Positions 6,804 to 14,229 of a stretch of 64,000 bases of DNA are shown piece after piece. The DNA comes from Paenibacillus pinistramenti (lineage in GTDB: Bacteria > Bacillota > Bacilli > Paenibacillales > Paenibacillaceae): positions 310,001 through 374,000 of the forward strand of contig NZ_VAWG01000002.1 of the NCBI RefSeq assembly GCF_005869875.1, in the 5' to 3' direction. Numbering within the stretch: the stretch's first letter is position 1; each line of letters opens with the position of its first letter. The position numbers and the translations under genes are program-made. The notes under the pieces were generated by a model. It was given only the letters and a program-made list of their open reading frames with translations, ran no database searches and was not told the origin of the DNA.

Positions 6804-8018
6804 TTATTCGATTCTGCCAGCTCTATACCATTTCAAAAAAGCTTCCGCAACCGCAGCCCCGGCTGCTCCATTTGGATGAGGATCAAATTCATTGCTCATA
6901 TATTTAGCTTGAATGCGGTGATCCTCCGGTTTCGCGCAGGACAACGTGTCCCCAACGTTAAACACTCTGTCCGCCCCGGCCGGCGGTTCATTCAGAATCC
7001 GCTCATTAATGGAACGCCACTCTTTCTCTCTGTTCTCGGCGAAATTAAACGGGGGAACAGTGCTCAGCATAATCTTCATGTCCGGGTTAAAGGCTTTAAC
7101 TCTGCTGATAATGGTCGTCAAGTCCTCCCAAAGCTCATCGGCGGAACGTTCACCGATATCAAGATCATTGACGCCGAGCATCATAAGCATCTCATCCGCG
7201 AACTTTGCCTTATAGAGCCAAGGACTGTTCTCCGCTGCGGCATCATAAGCCCTTCCCCAGCCGGATCCGATGTTCCAGACCCCGTAATCCGGGCCAAGTT
7301 CCGCACTGATGCGTGCTGCCCAGTACTCATAGGCATCTTTAGCTGTCCGGACGCCTTGAGTAATCGAGTCCCCCAGCATGATCAGGTTTCTGGCTTCAGG
7401 ACGGGAGCAGCCGATCAAGCTCGGCAGTACAAGAATCTTTGCCGAGTGCTGAAATCCTTCTGCGGAAGCTTGGTCTGCCAGCGTCCCAGGCGCGTCATAT
7501 GCCGAGGCCAGCAAATCTTCCACGTTATAAGGGAAGGATTTGCCAGGCTCAGGCGATGTCAGGGTCCAGCTGAACACCAGGTAATGCCCCTCTTCGAGGT
7601 CTACGGTCACCTCATCACTGCTGAATTTCTCTCCGGGCTCCACCTCTTTGCTTCCTGACCCGCCAAAGGTAACAGGATACAGCTTCGCAGGATCAAGTGT
7701 GCCATCCGGCTCCAGGCCGCCGTCCCCGATATAGGCGGCTTCTATCCGCCATCTTCCCCCAGGCTCTCCTCCGGCAGCGTCCTGGCCTTTGTCCCAGGTC
7801 GAATCCACTGCATTGCTGTGCCACAAACGCAGCTTCAGCCTGCCGCTTGCTTGAGCTCGAATGTAAGCCCGGTAAGTATGGGTAAACGGCTCCTGCCGAT
7901 TCATAATAAAATTCGCCGCCGTAGATAAAGCCGTAACCGAGACATAACCGTCTTGGATCGGCATGGTCTCTTCCGCAGGCATCCGGCTGCTGTGCTGTAT
8001 ACTGTCATTGTGGTTCAT
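6804..8018 (-). CDS. SGNH/GDSL hydrolase with N-terminal beta-rich domain
   Basis: A 404-residue protein. The C-terminal half is an SGNH hydrolase: block I MLGDSITQG near residue 217, block III MLGVNDLDIG and the catalytic FDPHPNG near the C terminus give the Ser and Asp-His residues. The first 200 residues look beta-rich, with many aromatic and acidic positions, and may be a carbohydrate-recognition or jelly-roll module. No signal peptide is apparent. Such proteins are often carbohydrate or acyl esterases; the substrate is unknown. The ATG at 8018 is preferred over an upstream TTG because AGGAGG lies 8 nt before it. A hairpin followed by a T-rich tract sits in its leader at 8049-8070. Confidence 0.8.
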   Translation of the reverse strand: MNHNDSIQHSSRMPAEETMPIQDGYVSVTALSTAANFIMNRQEPFTHTYRAYIRAQASGRLKLRLWHSNAVDSTWDKGQDAAGGEPGGRWRIEAAYIGDGGLEPDGTLDPAKLYPVTFGGSGSKEVEPGEKFSSDEVTVDLEEGHYLVFSWTLTSPEPGKSFPYNVEDLLASAYDAPGTLADQASAEGFQHSAKILVLPSLIGCSRPEARNLIMLGDSITQGVRTAKDAYEYWAARISAELGPDYGVWNIGSGWGRAYDAAAENSPWLYKAKFADEMLMMLGVNDLDIGERSADELWEDLTTIISRVKAFNPDMKIMLSTVPPFNFAENREKEWRSINERILNEPPAGADRVFNVGDTLSCAKPEDHRIQAKYMSNEFDPHPNGAAGAAVAEAFLKWYRAGRIE

Positions 8019-8048
8019 TCGCAAGGCCTCCTGGCGCAGAAAAATGGA

Positions 8049-8070
8049 AACCGGGGACTGCTCCCCGGTT
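8049..8070 (-). terminator. Hairpin with T-rich tail in the SGNH gene leader
   Basis: AACCGGGGA and TCCCCGGTT form a perfect 9-bp stem with a 4-nt loop, followed on the minus strand by TTTCCATTTTTC. It lies 31 nt upstream of the start codon at 8018. It may end transcripts arriving from the GGDEF gene or act as a leader attenuator. Confidence 0.6.
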
Positions 8071-8246
8071 CAATTACTTTCATTATACTGGCAGATGCCC
8101 AGTGAAACTTGGATAATCACGCTGCTTTCTTGTACTTTTTTGATCTGAACAAGAATGCTGCCTGGCCGTGCGGCCAAATTGTCTTATAGCCAATCCGGTA
8201 TGATAAAATAGGAATGGACTTTGTGAACAAGCTGGAGGAATTGCAT

Positions 8247-8843
8247 ATGGATATGTCTTTTACAACATTGACGGAGTGGAATCAGCAGGAGTGGGAGAAG
8301 CTTAAGCCCATTTATAAGGAGGCTTTCCCGCACGGAGCCAAGCCGGAATCCATTCTCCGCAGCATGCTTGGCAGAGGAATCGCCACCTTGCACGGCGGTT
8401 TTATCGGGGATGAAGCTGCAGCCATGGCCGTAACGGGACTCAGCGGGCCGCAGGAAGCACGGAATCTCATTCTGGATTACATGGCTGTCCGGAAGGATCT
8501 GCGCGGCCAGGGCTTCGGCTCCCTCTTCCTCCGGCAGATTCGCGGCTGGGCGGTTCAGAAGCACGCAGTTAAAGCGATCATTATTGAAGCTGAAGCTGAG
8601 GACAGTGACATCAACCGGGCCCGCTTAAGCTTCTGGGAGCGCAGCGGGTTTATCTCAACAGCCTATGTACACACCTACATTTGGGTTCCCGAGCCGTACC
8701 GTGCGCTGGCCCTTCCGCTTGATCCCGAATTTGAGGTTAAGGATGAGGGACAATCCTTATTCCGCTCTATTACAGCCTTTCATGAGAAGGCCTACCGGAA
8801 TACTTTTTCCAACACCGGAAAATCAGACATCCGTCCTGAATAA
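8247..8843 (+). CDS. GNAT-family N-acetyltransferase
   Basis: A 198-residue acyl-CoA-dependent N-acetyltransferase of the GNAT fold. The acetyl-CoA-binding motif A is seen as LDYMAVRKDLRGQGFGSLFL at about residues 84-103, with the RGQGFG pyrophosphate loop; the RLSFWERSGF segment at about residues 143-152 is the usual motif B. The acceptor is unknown. I use the ATG at 8247 because GGAGG lies 8 nt upstream; an earlier in-frame ATG at 8214 has a poorer site. The gene stands alone and converges with the GGDEF gene only 41 bp away, with no terminator visible between them. Confidence 0.85.
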   Translation: MDMSFTTLTEWNQQEWEKLKPIYKEAFPHGAKPESILRSMLGRGIATLHGGFIGDEAAAMAVTGLSGPQEARNLILDYMAVRKDLRGQGFGSLFLRQIRGWAVQKHAVKAIIIEAEAEDSDINRARLSFWERSGFISTAYVHTYIWVPEPYRALALPLDPEFEVKDEGQSLFRSITAFHEKAYRNTFSNTGKSDIRPE

Positions 8844-8884
8844 TTCATCTTACCGCCACCTCGTACCCGTGTTTATCGTAGAGC

Positions 8885-9841
8885 TTAAGGCCGGAATGAT
8901 TCCAGTCTGCTATCTGCATAGCTGACGCTGCCGGGATGCGCCTTGCATACCTTCTTAATCCGGGTGGCGTTATCTACTATTTCATCCATATGCTTGAAAG
9001 AACCAAACCGGTTGGTCACTACCGCTATAGAGATTGAGGTTAACGGCATTTGAACGTAGTCTCCGTTCCGCGCTTCCCCCATCACATACTGATTGTTCCA
9101 GTCTTCTTCATTGTAGAACAGCTGCTTCAGCTTCTCGAATTCTCCGATGACCTGGCGGCACCTCGGCTCAAAATCATGGTGATTTAGAATAGCAATGAAG
9201 TCATCTCCGCCAATGTGGCCCAAAAAATCTTCTGCAAAATGCTTGCGCAGCAAGCCCGCTGTGGCCTGGATCAGCTGATCCCCCAGCTTAAAGCCGTAGC
9301 TGTCATTATAGGTCTTGAAATGATCCAAATCTATGTATAAGACGCTGAAGCATTCCTGCCCAACCGACTGGTTAAGCCGGTCATCAATAATGCGGTTTCC
9401 TGGCAGCCCCGTTAACGGATTTAGAAAAATCGCCATCTCCGCGCGAAGATCCGCAACTGCAAGCAGCAAATTCCGGATACTCACCGCACCATGGAGCTGC
9501 CCTTCCCGAGTGACAAGCACCCCGTCATACAGTTCCTCGTTGCTCCGGTTCATCGCCTGAATACTGACATCTGTAATTGCTTCATCATAATCGACAACCA
9601 GCGGCTGTGTGTGGATGACCAGACGAACCGGCCTGCCCATATAGAGATTGTAGCCATACTGCGTCCCGATCTGCTGATAGAAGCGGGAACGCATGAGGAG
9701 CTGCGGGTGTCCGTCCTTGTCTGCAATGGCTACCCCTTCCAGCTTCGGATCCTGCTTAAACAAGCTGTTAACAACACCGCATTGGGTGTCAGGCGTTACT
9801 AAAGGAATTCCTTCTGAAATTTCGCCGATTTTTGTGAACAT
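8885..9841 (-). CDS. CBS-like plus GGDEF (GGDDF) domain protein
   Basis: A 318-residue cytoplasmic protein. Residues 1-130 look like a pair of CBS-type sensory repeats (VAIADKDGHPQLLM and GVLVTREGQLHGAV strands). A GGDEF domain follows: NPLTGLPGNR at 141-150, YIDLDHFKTYNDSYG at 169-183 and the active-site loop GGDDF at 211-215, where Asp replaces the usual Glu of GGDEF. GGDEF domains make c-di-GMP from two GTP; the E-to-D change might lower or abolish activity, or convert the domain to a sensor. The gene begins 20 nt after the EAL gene with its own GAGGGGATGAG ribosome site. EAL, CBS and GGDEF modules are also found as one chain in some bacteria, so the pair probably acts together. Confidence 0.85.
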   Translation of the reverse strand: MFTKIGEISEGIPLVTPDTQCGVVNSLFKQDPKLEGVAIADKDGHPQLLMRSRFYQQIGTQYGYNLYMGRPVRLVIHTQPLVVDYDEAITDVSIQAMNRSNEELYDGVLVTREGQLHGAVSIRNLLLAVADLRAEMAIFLNPLTGLPGNRIIDDRLNQSVGQECFSVLYIDLDHFKTYNDSYGFKLGDQLIQATAGLLRKHFAEDFLGHIGGDDFIAILNHHDFEPRCRQVIGEFEKLKQLFYNEEDWNNQYVMGEARNGDYVQMPLTSISIAVVTNRFGSFKHMDEIVDNATRIKKVCKAHPGSVSYADSRLESFRP

Positions 9842-9861
9842 CTTCTCATCCCCTCTCGCGC

Positions 9862-10716
9862 TTAAGACAAGGATAATGGCCGATACTGGAGTTCGGCTGC
9901 CGGTCTTCCCAAAGCATATCCTTGGCCGAATTCGATGCCTTGATCACGCAGGTAAGAAATCTCATGCTGGCTTTCAAGTCCTTCCGCAATAATATGAGTG
10001 CCGGAGGCAGCTGCGAATTCCTGAAGAAGCTTCACCACATGCTGCTGGTTAGGCTGAACGTGGACGCCGCGGATGATGGACTTATCCAGCTTAATGAATT
10101 CAGGCTTTAAGCTCACAATGGCTTTGAGCCCGTTATATCCCGACCCCGCATCGTCGATTGCAATCCGGAACCCCTGGGACCGGTAATGGGACAGCACCCG
10201 TTCAAACGCTTCATAATCCTGCAGGGCCTGACGCTCTGTTAATTCAAATACGATCTGCTCAGGTCCAAATCCAAACCGGGACAGCAGCTGCAGGGTTTCT
10301 CCGCTTCGGTAGTTGGAGTCTGACAGCACTTCGGGGTGAACATTCAGAAAAATAACCGCAGGCTGTTTATTCTCCAGCCCGGCTGCCTTCTTGAAGCGCT
10401 CCAGCGAAAGCTCACGGCAGAATTGTTCAAAAGCAAACACATGGTCTGTGCATCCGATAAAGTCATAGAAGGACTCGGTATTTGGAAAGAAAGAACTAAC
10501 CGGCGGGCGGTTCAGCACTTCAAATCCCAGACAGGCATCGGTTTGCAGGTTAAAGATGGGCTGAAAGACCGTGCTTAACGTTCTCGTCCGGATAATCCTC
10601 TGAAGCTCATTAAAACGCTTGTAAGAAACAAATGAATGACGTGTGATGTGATAGAAGAAGGTCATGTAGTTATACAGACCGCTTTTATCCCTTGAGGGAA
10701 GGAGCGGCTTTTTCAT
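9862..10716 (-). CDS. EAL-domain c-di-GMP phosphodiesterase
   Basis: A 284-residue protein consisting almost entirely of an EAL domain, with a 45-residue N-terminal extension and no membrane segment. The signature reads FEVLNRP at 65-71, so EAL is EVL, a variant seen in some active enzymes. Other metal and catalytic elements are visible: FLNVHPEVL, FELTERQAL, AIDDAGSGYNG (the DDFGTG loop), FIKLDKSII and IIAEGLES, so hydrolysis of c-di-GMP to pGpG is plausible. The ATG at 10716 has AAAGGGTGA upstream. It is cotranscribed with the CBS-GGDEF gene that follows. The two are in different frames with separate start sites, so this is a gene pair rather than an obvious recent frameshift. Confidence 0.88.
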   Translation of the reverse strand: MKKPLLPSRDKSGLYNYMTFFYHITRHSFVSYKRFNELQRIIRTRTLSTVFQPIFNLQTDACLGFEVLNRPPVSSFFPNTESFYDFIGCTDHVFAFEQFCRELSLERFKKAAGLENKQPAVIFLNVHPEVLSDSNYRSGETLQLLSRFGFGPEQIVFELTERQALQDYEAFERVLSHYRSQGFRIAIDDAGSGYNGLKAIVSLKPEFIKLDKSIIRGVHVQPNQQHVVKLLQEFAAASGTHIIAEGLESQHEISYLRDQGIEFGQGYALGRPAAELQYRPLSLS

Positions 10717-10863
10717 TTACAGCTTCACCCTTTATTCATGAGAGATGCGAGTCCTGTGCGTATGTCCCTGGCTCTTTAGTCCCATCGTATCATTCTGCAA
10801 GTGGACAAGCGTTAAGCGAATGTTAATGTTATGTAAAATAAATCAAAACCGCACTTTTCCATG

Positions 10864-10892
10864 AAAAAAGCACTGCGTTTGCAACGCAGTGC
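10864..10892 (-). terminator. Transaldolase terminator
   Basis: GCACTGCGTT (10870-10879) and AACGCAGTGC (10883-10892) form a perfect 10-bp stem with a 3-nt loop, followed on the minus strand by TTTTTTC. It lies about 30 nt after the stop codon. Confidence 0.93.
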
Positions 10893-10922
10893 TCGTCAAG
10901 CCTATCCGAATGGAAGGCTCTA

Positions 10923-11588
10923 TTATTTTACGGCTTTGCTCCAGTCAGCAGCAAATTTAGCCAGACCTTGCTCAGTCAGAGGGTGTTTAGTCAATTGGTC
11001 AATAACGCTGAATGGAATAGTGGCGATATGCGCACCAGCCAATGCTACGCGGGTAACGTGGTCAGGGTGGCGAACGGAAGCCGCAATGATTTGAGTATCC
11101 AGGTTGTGAACACGGAACAGTTCAGCGATCTTAGCAACCAGTTGAACACCGTCTTCGGAGATGTCGTCCAGACGACCGAGGAACGGAGAAACGTAAGTTG
11201 CGCCTGCACGTGCAGCCAGCAAAGCCTGGTTCACAGTGAAGATCAAAGTTACGTTTGTCTTAACGCCTTGTTTAGTCAAAGCGCGGCAAGCTTCCAGACC
11301 AGCCAAAGTCATTGGCAGTTTGATGGTGATGTTCTTGTCGCCATTGTTGATCTTGATCAGCTCTTGAGCTTGAGCAATCATATCTTCAGCAGATTCAGCA
11401 TCCGGTGTAACTTCAGCGGAAACGGATTCCACTTCAGGAACAGCCTGCAAAATTTCTGCGATGCGGTCTTCAAATTTAACGCCTTCCTTAACAACCAGGG
11501 AAGGGTTTGTTGTTACGCCGGAGAGAACACCAAGCTTGTAAGCTTTTTTGATGTCGTCCAGATTGGCAGTATCGATGAAAAATTTCAT
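10923..11588 (-). CDS. tal: Transaldolase (MipB/TalC type)
   Basis: A 221-residue class I aldolase of the short transaldolase/fructose-6-phosphate aldolase family, which moves dihydroxyacetone units in the non-oxidative pentose phosphate pathway. It begins [16 protein letters not shown] and has GVTTNPSLV (residues 24-32), the Schiff-base lysine in NITIKLPMT (Lys90), SPFLGRLDD near residue 138 and a typical C terminus. The ATG at 11588 follows GGAGG by 9 nt; the six upstream codons are not needed. It is a single-gene unit with a very good SigA promoter, a dyad at the predicted transcript start and a strong terminator. Codon use looks biased to well-translated codons, fitting a highly expressed gene. 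Confidence 0.95.
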   Translation of the reverse strand: MKFFIDTANLDDIKKAYKLGVLSGVTTNPSLVVKEGVKFEDRIAEILQAVPEVESVSAEVTPDAESAEDMIAQAQELIKINNGDKNITIKLPMTLAGLEACRALTKQGVKTNVTLIFTVNQALLAARAGATYVSPFLGRLDDISEDGVQLVAKIAELFRVHNLDTQIIAASVRHPDHVTRVALAGAHIATIPFSVIDQLTKHPLTEQGLAKFAADWSKAVK

Positions 11589-11625
11589 TTTCGGTAACCT
11601 CCACAAAATTTAATTAATTAACTTT

Positions 11626-11640
11626 TGAAAGTTTCTTTCA
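11626..11640. repeat. Inverted repeat at the transaldolase transcription start
   Basis: TGAAAG-TTT-CTTTCA is a perfect 6-3-6 dyad immediately downstream of the -10 element of the tal promoter, where a repressor could bind. It lacks the central CG of a CcpA site. Confidence 0.6.
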
Positions 11641-11642
11641 CA

Positions 11643-11671
11643 AGTATACTCCCGCACTTTGGAGAGGTCAA
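11643..11671 (-). promoter_or_regulatory. SigA promoter of transaldolase
   Basis: On the minus strand TTGACC (11666-11671) and TATACT (11643-11648) are separated by exactly 17 nt, each with 5 of 6 consensus matches. The start codon lies about 50 nt downstream. Confidence 0.85.
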
Positions 11672-11841
11672 TTTGCAAAATCCTCACATGTTACAGAATT
11701 TCGACAAATACAGCTTTAAAACCGCTGATTGGAGACAAACCTCCTTGATTTCGCCCGAATACGATTCTTTTTCCATAAAAAATGGTGATTGCTTGGTTGC
11801 TTTATCCATTTTAAACGCTATAAACCGATATTATTGTGCAT

Positions 11842-12516
11842 TTAATCGTTCAAAATGCCGCTCGCAGTCACAGCTTCCAGCCATTGCTCGGCCAGAAGGT
11901 CATGCGCGGCTGCAGTCGGATGCACCCCGTCCCACAGCCAATAAGAAGCTTCAGCCCTTTGCTCGGCTTCATCCAGAACGTGCTGAAACGGCACAAATAC
12001 AGCGCCAAATTCACCGGCAAGCGTCCGCACCACCTGCTGATAATGCCGAATCCGGGCCTGCCACTCTTCCCAATGCTCCGCTGGAGCTCCGGTATTCAGA
12101 ATAAACGGTTCGCACAGCACGAGCTTCGTGTCCGGCAGAACCTCTGCGGTTTCTTCCAGCACATGGCGGAAAGCGCGTTCAAACCGGTCCGTCAAGCCGC
12201 GCTCCTCTGCACGGAGTGTCCTGATGATATCATTGACGCCAGCCAAGATGCTCAAAATATCCGGTTTGAGGGCGATCGTGTCTTCATTCCATCTTCCATA
12301 CAAATCGGACATCCGGTCTCCGCTTACCCCGCGGTTATAGAATACCGGCTTCTTCTCTGCCCACAGATTCCCCAGCTTGGCTGAAATGAGATAAGCATAC
12401 CCGTGACCCAGCCAGTGGTTCGGATCATCGTTGCGGCTGCGCCCTCCATCGGTTATGGAATCCCCCTGAAACAAAATGATCTTCCCTTGCCGGGTTTGCA
12501 AATCCTTGTCTCCCAT
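11842..12516 (-). CDS. SGNH hydrolase, acetyl-xylan-esterase-like
   Basis: A 224-residue single-domain cytoplasmic SGNH hydrolase. Block I is LFQGDSITDGGR (catalytic Ser near residue 19), block II has GVSGDR, block III ILAGVNDI, and the catalytic Asp-His pair is in WDGVHPT near residue 195. The pattern and length recall Geobacillus Axe2, an intracellular enzyme removing acetyl groups from xylo-oligosaccharides, but the substrate cannot be fixed from sequence. The ATG at 12516 follows GGGAGGATG. The gene is isolated between transaldolase and an aldo-keto reductase and is unrelated in layout to the larger SGNH protein at 6.8-8.0 kb, which carries an extra N-terminal domain. Confidence 0.85.
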   Translation of the reverse strand: MGDKDLQTRQGKIILFQGDSITDGGRSRNDDPNHWLGHGYAYLISAKLGNLWAEKKPVFYNRGVSGDRMSDLYGRWNEDTIALKPDILSILAGVNDIIRTLRAEERGLTDRFERAFRHVLEETAEVLPDTKLVLCEPFILNTGAPAEHWEEWQARIRHYQQVVRTLAGEFGAVFVPFQHVLDEAEQRAEASYWLWDGVHPTAAAHDLLAEQWLEAVTASGILND

Positions 12517-12631
12517 CTTTCATCCTCCCAACCTATTTCCTATTAGCCGGGCTCACTGCCGCCCCTCGCTCTGCTTCCTCTTCTTTATACCGGAATTTTC
12601 CGTTCTTGGCACTACTTTTTGGCCAAACCTT

Positions 12632-12667
12632 AAGAAAGCCGCCCCGGTTACCCGGGAACGGCCTTCT
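12632..12667 (-). terminator. Hairpin after the aldo-keto reductase gene
   Basis: On the minus strand AAGAAGGCCGTTCCCGGG pairs with CCGGGGCGGCTTTCTT around a short loop. The T-tract is weak (CTTTCTTAAGG), so it may be an imperfect terminator. Confidence 0.55.
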
Positions 12668-12706
12668 TGATAGGCGAATTATAAGCGAATAGTAAGCAAA
12701 ACTCCG

Positions 12707-13645
12707 TTATTTCAAAATTTCTTCAATGCGTTCCAGCACATCTGCGCTGAGCTCAATACCCGAAGCCTTGGCGTTCTCGGTGACCTGCTCCGGACGGCTG
12801 GCGCCTACGAGCGCACTCGCTACGTTGTCGTTGCGCAGAATCCAGGCAAGGGCCAGGTTGCCCACAGAAACGCCCAGCTCTCTGGCAACTTCCTCCAGCT
12901 GGCGGACTTTGGCAATTTTCTCTTCTGTAATGCCCTTGCGCATCCAATCCAGTTTAGCGGCCCGGCTGTCTTGAGGAATGTCGGAAGCCGAGGTGTATTT
13001 GCCTGTCAGCAGGCCCTGCGCAAGCGGAGAGAACACCACTTGGCCGATGCCGGAGCGTGCGCTGAGCGGCATGACTTCTTTTTCAATATAGCGCTCAAAC
13101 ATATTATAGATCGGCTGGTTGACTACGATGCGGTCCAGCAGATAACGGTCTGCAACACCCAGCGCTTCAGCGATTTGGGAGGCCTGCCATTCACTTACGC
13201 CTACATACAGCACTTTGCCCTGGCGCACCAGGTCATCAATCGCACGCAGCGTTTCATACAAAGGCGTCTCCGGATCGTGACGATGGCAGTAGAAAATATC
13301 CACATAATCATGACCGAGACGCTTCAGACTGGCGTTTACCTGTTCGGTGACATGCTTGCGGGACAATCCGCGGTCATTCGGACCTTCGCCCATCGGCCAG
13401 AAAGCCTTGGTTGCGAGCACATAAGATTCGCGCGGATAAGCTTTAAGCGCCTTGCCTACCAGCTCCTCGGCCGCACCCTTCTCGTACACATTCGCTGTAT
13501 CAAAGAAATTGATTCCCAAATCATAAGCTGTTTTGATTGAGTTGACGGCATTTTCACGCTCTACATAACCGCCATATGTAAGCCAGCTTCCCAAGCTGAT
13601 TTCACTAACCTTAAGTCCACTTCCGCCTAATCTCCGGTATTTCAT
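12707..13645 (-). CDS. Aldo-keto reductase (voltage-gated K channel beta-like family)
   Basis: A 312-residue NADPH-dependent aldo-keto reductase with the TIM-barrel family signatures. The catalytic tetrad is visible as Asp49 and Tyr54 (FFDTANVYEKG), Lys80 (VLATKAFW) and His121 (FYCHRHDPETP). The SPLAQGLLTGKYT segment and the C-terminal SALVGASRPEQV nucleotide-binding segment place it near the YghZ/Kv-beta group, which reduces aldehydes and methylglyoxal-like compounds. The start is the ATG at 13645, GGAGG being 8 nt upstream. It is transcribed divergently from an HxlR-family regulator with two dyad sequences in the 157-bp spacer, so control by that regulator in response to reactive electrophiles is likely. 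Confidence 0.92.
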   Translation of the reverse strand: MKYRRLGGSGLKVSEISLGSWLTYGGYVERENAVNSIKTAYDLGINFFDTANVYEKGAAEELVGKALKAYPRESYVLATKAFWPMGEGPNDRGLSRKHVTEQVNASLKRLGHDYVDIFYCHRHDPETPLYETLRAIDDLVRQGKVLYVGVSEWQASQIAEALGVADRYLLDRIVVNQPIYNMFERYIEKEVMPLSARSGIGQVVFSPLAQGLLTGKYTSASDIPQDSRAAKLDWMRKGITEEKIAKVRQLEEVARELGVSVGNLALAWILRNDNVASALVGASRPEQVTENAKASGIELSADVLERIEEILK

Positions 13646-13719
13646 TTCCTGTACCTCCATTATGTGATGTGACTATTATGTCCCTTTCCATTCTATATAA
13701 CTTCATATATCATTTAAAG

Positions 13720-13739
13720 AAGTGAAAACTTGTTCACTT
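13720..13739. promoter_or_regulatory. Inverted repeat in the AKR-hxlR spacer
   Basis: AAGTGAA (13720-13726) and TTCACTT (13733-13739) are perfect arms separated by 6 nt. It is a candidate operator for control of the aldo-keto reductase gene. Confidence 0.5.
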
Positions 13740-13759
13740 AATTATATCCAGGATAGCTA

Positions 13760-13775
13760 CTATACTTAAGTATAG
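13760..13775. promoter_or_regulatory. 16-bp palindrome, probable HxlR operator
   Basis: CTATACTTAAGTATAG is a perfect palindrome. It contains a good -10 sequence (TATACT, 13761-13766) with TTAATT 17 nt upstream, so binding here would repress the regulator's own promoter. HxlR-family operators often have a TACT...AGTA core, which is present. Confidence 0.6.
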
Positions 13776-13802
13776 CGAATGCTTCAAATAGGAGGAGAGC
13801 CT

Positions 13803-14147
13803 GTGACCACAGCCAAAAAGGCAAGCAGCTACATTCCCAAAAACCCCGTACATATTGAATGCAACATTGAAAAAACATTAGACGTTCTGGGCGGAAAATG
13901 GGCCTTTCTCGTCATCCGTGAGCTCTTCTGCGGCAAACTCCGCTTCGGCGAGCTGCAGCGCCGGATTCCAAATGTCAGCCCCCGCGCATTGACCAGCACC
14001 CTTCGTCATCTTGAAGAACAGGGTGTGCTCGAACGCGAAGTATTCCCGACCGTTCCTGTTACGGTAGAATATTCACTCACGCCGAAGGGCCACGATCTGC
14101 ATGTCATCTGTCATGAAATGAAGCTGTGGGCCGCCCGCTGGACGTAG
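13803..14147 (+). CDS. HxlR-family transcriptional regulator
   Basis: A 114-residue winged-helix protein of the HxlR/MarR-like group. The family pattern is clear: the Cys-containing N terminus HIECNIEKTLDVLGGKWAFLV (given here in parts: IECNIEKTL, then GGKWAFLVIREL), FGELQRRIPNVSPRALT as the recognition helix region, and the wing VEYSLTPKG. The Cys in the IECNIE segment is where redox- and electrophile-sensing members such as YodB and HypR carry their sensor thiol. I use the GTG at 13803 because AGGAGG lies 7 nt before it; the upstream ATG at 13779 overlaps that ribosome site. The divergent aldo-keto reductase is the likely target, through dyads at 13720-13739 and 13760-13775. Confidence 0.9.
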   Translation: MTTAKKASSYIPKNPVHIECNIEKTLDVLGGKWAFLVIRELFCGKLRFGELQRRIPNVSPRALTSTLRHLEEQGVLEREVFPTVPVTVEYSLTPKGHDLHVICHEMKLWAARWT

Positions 14148-14187
14148 CAGATTGCCTGGCAGTTCTCAGTTCTGTATAAAAATAATA

Positions 14188-14213
14188 AAGGCCCCCGGGA
14201 AACCGGGGGCCTT
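14188..14213. terminator. Terminator between hxlR and alkaline phosphatase
   Basis: AAGGCCCCCGG and CCGGGGGCCTT form a perfect 11-bp stem around a GAAA loop. The T-rich tail (TTTATTATTTTTAT) is on the minus strand, so it mainly ends the phosphatase transcript, though it could serve both converging genes. Confidence 0.88.
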
Positions 14214-14229
14214 ATGCAGCTGTACAGGC

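Noticed and set aside
9842..9861. Possible frameshift joining the EAL and GGDEF genes into one protein
   Set aside because: The downstream gene has its own ribosome site and ATG and starts at a natural domain border, so two genes are more likely than a broken one.
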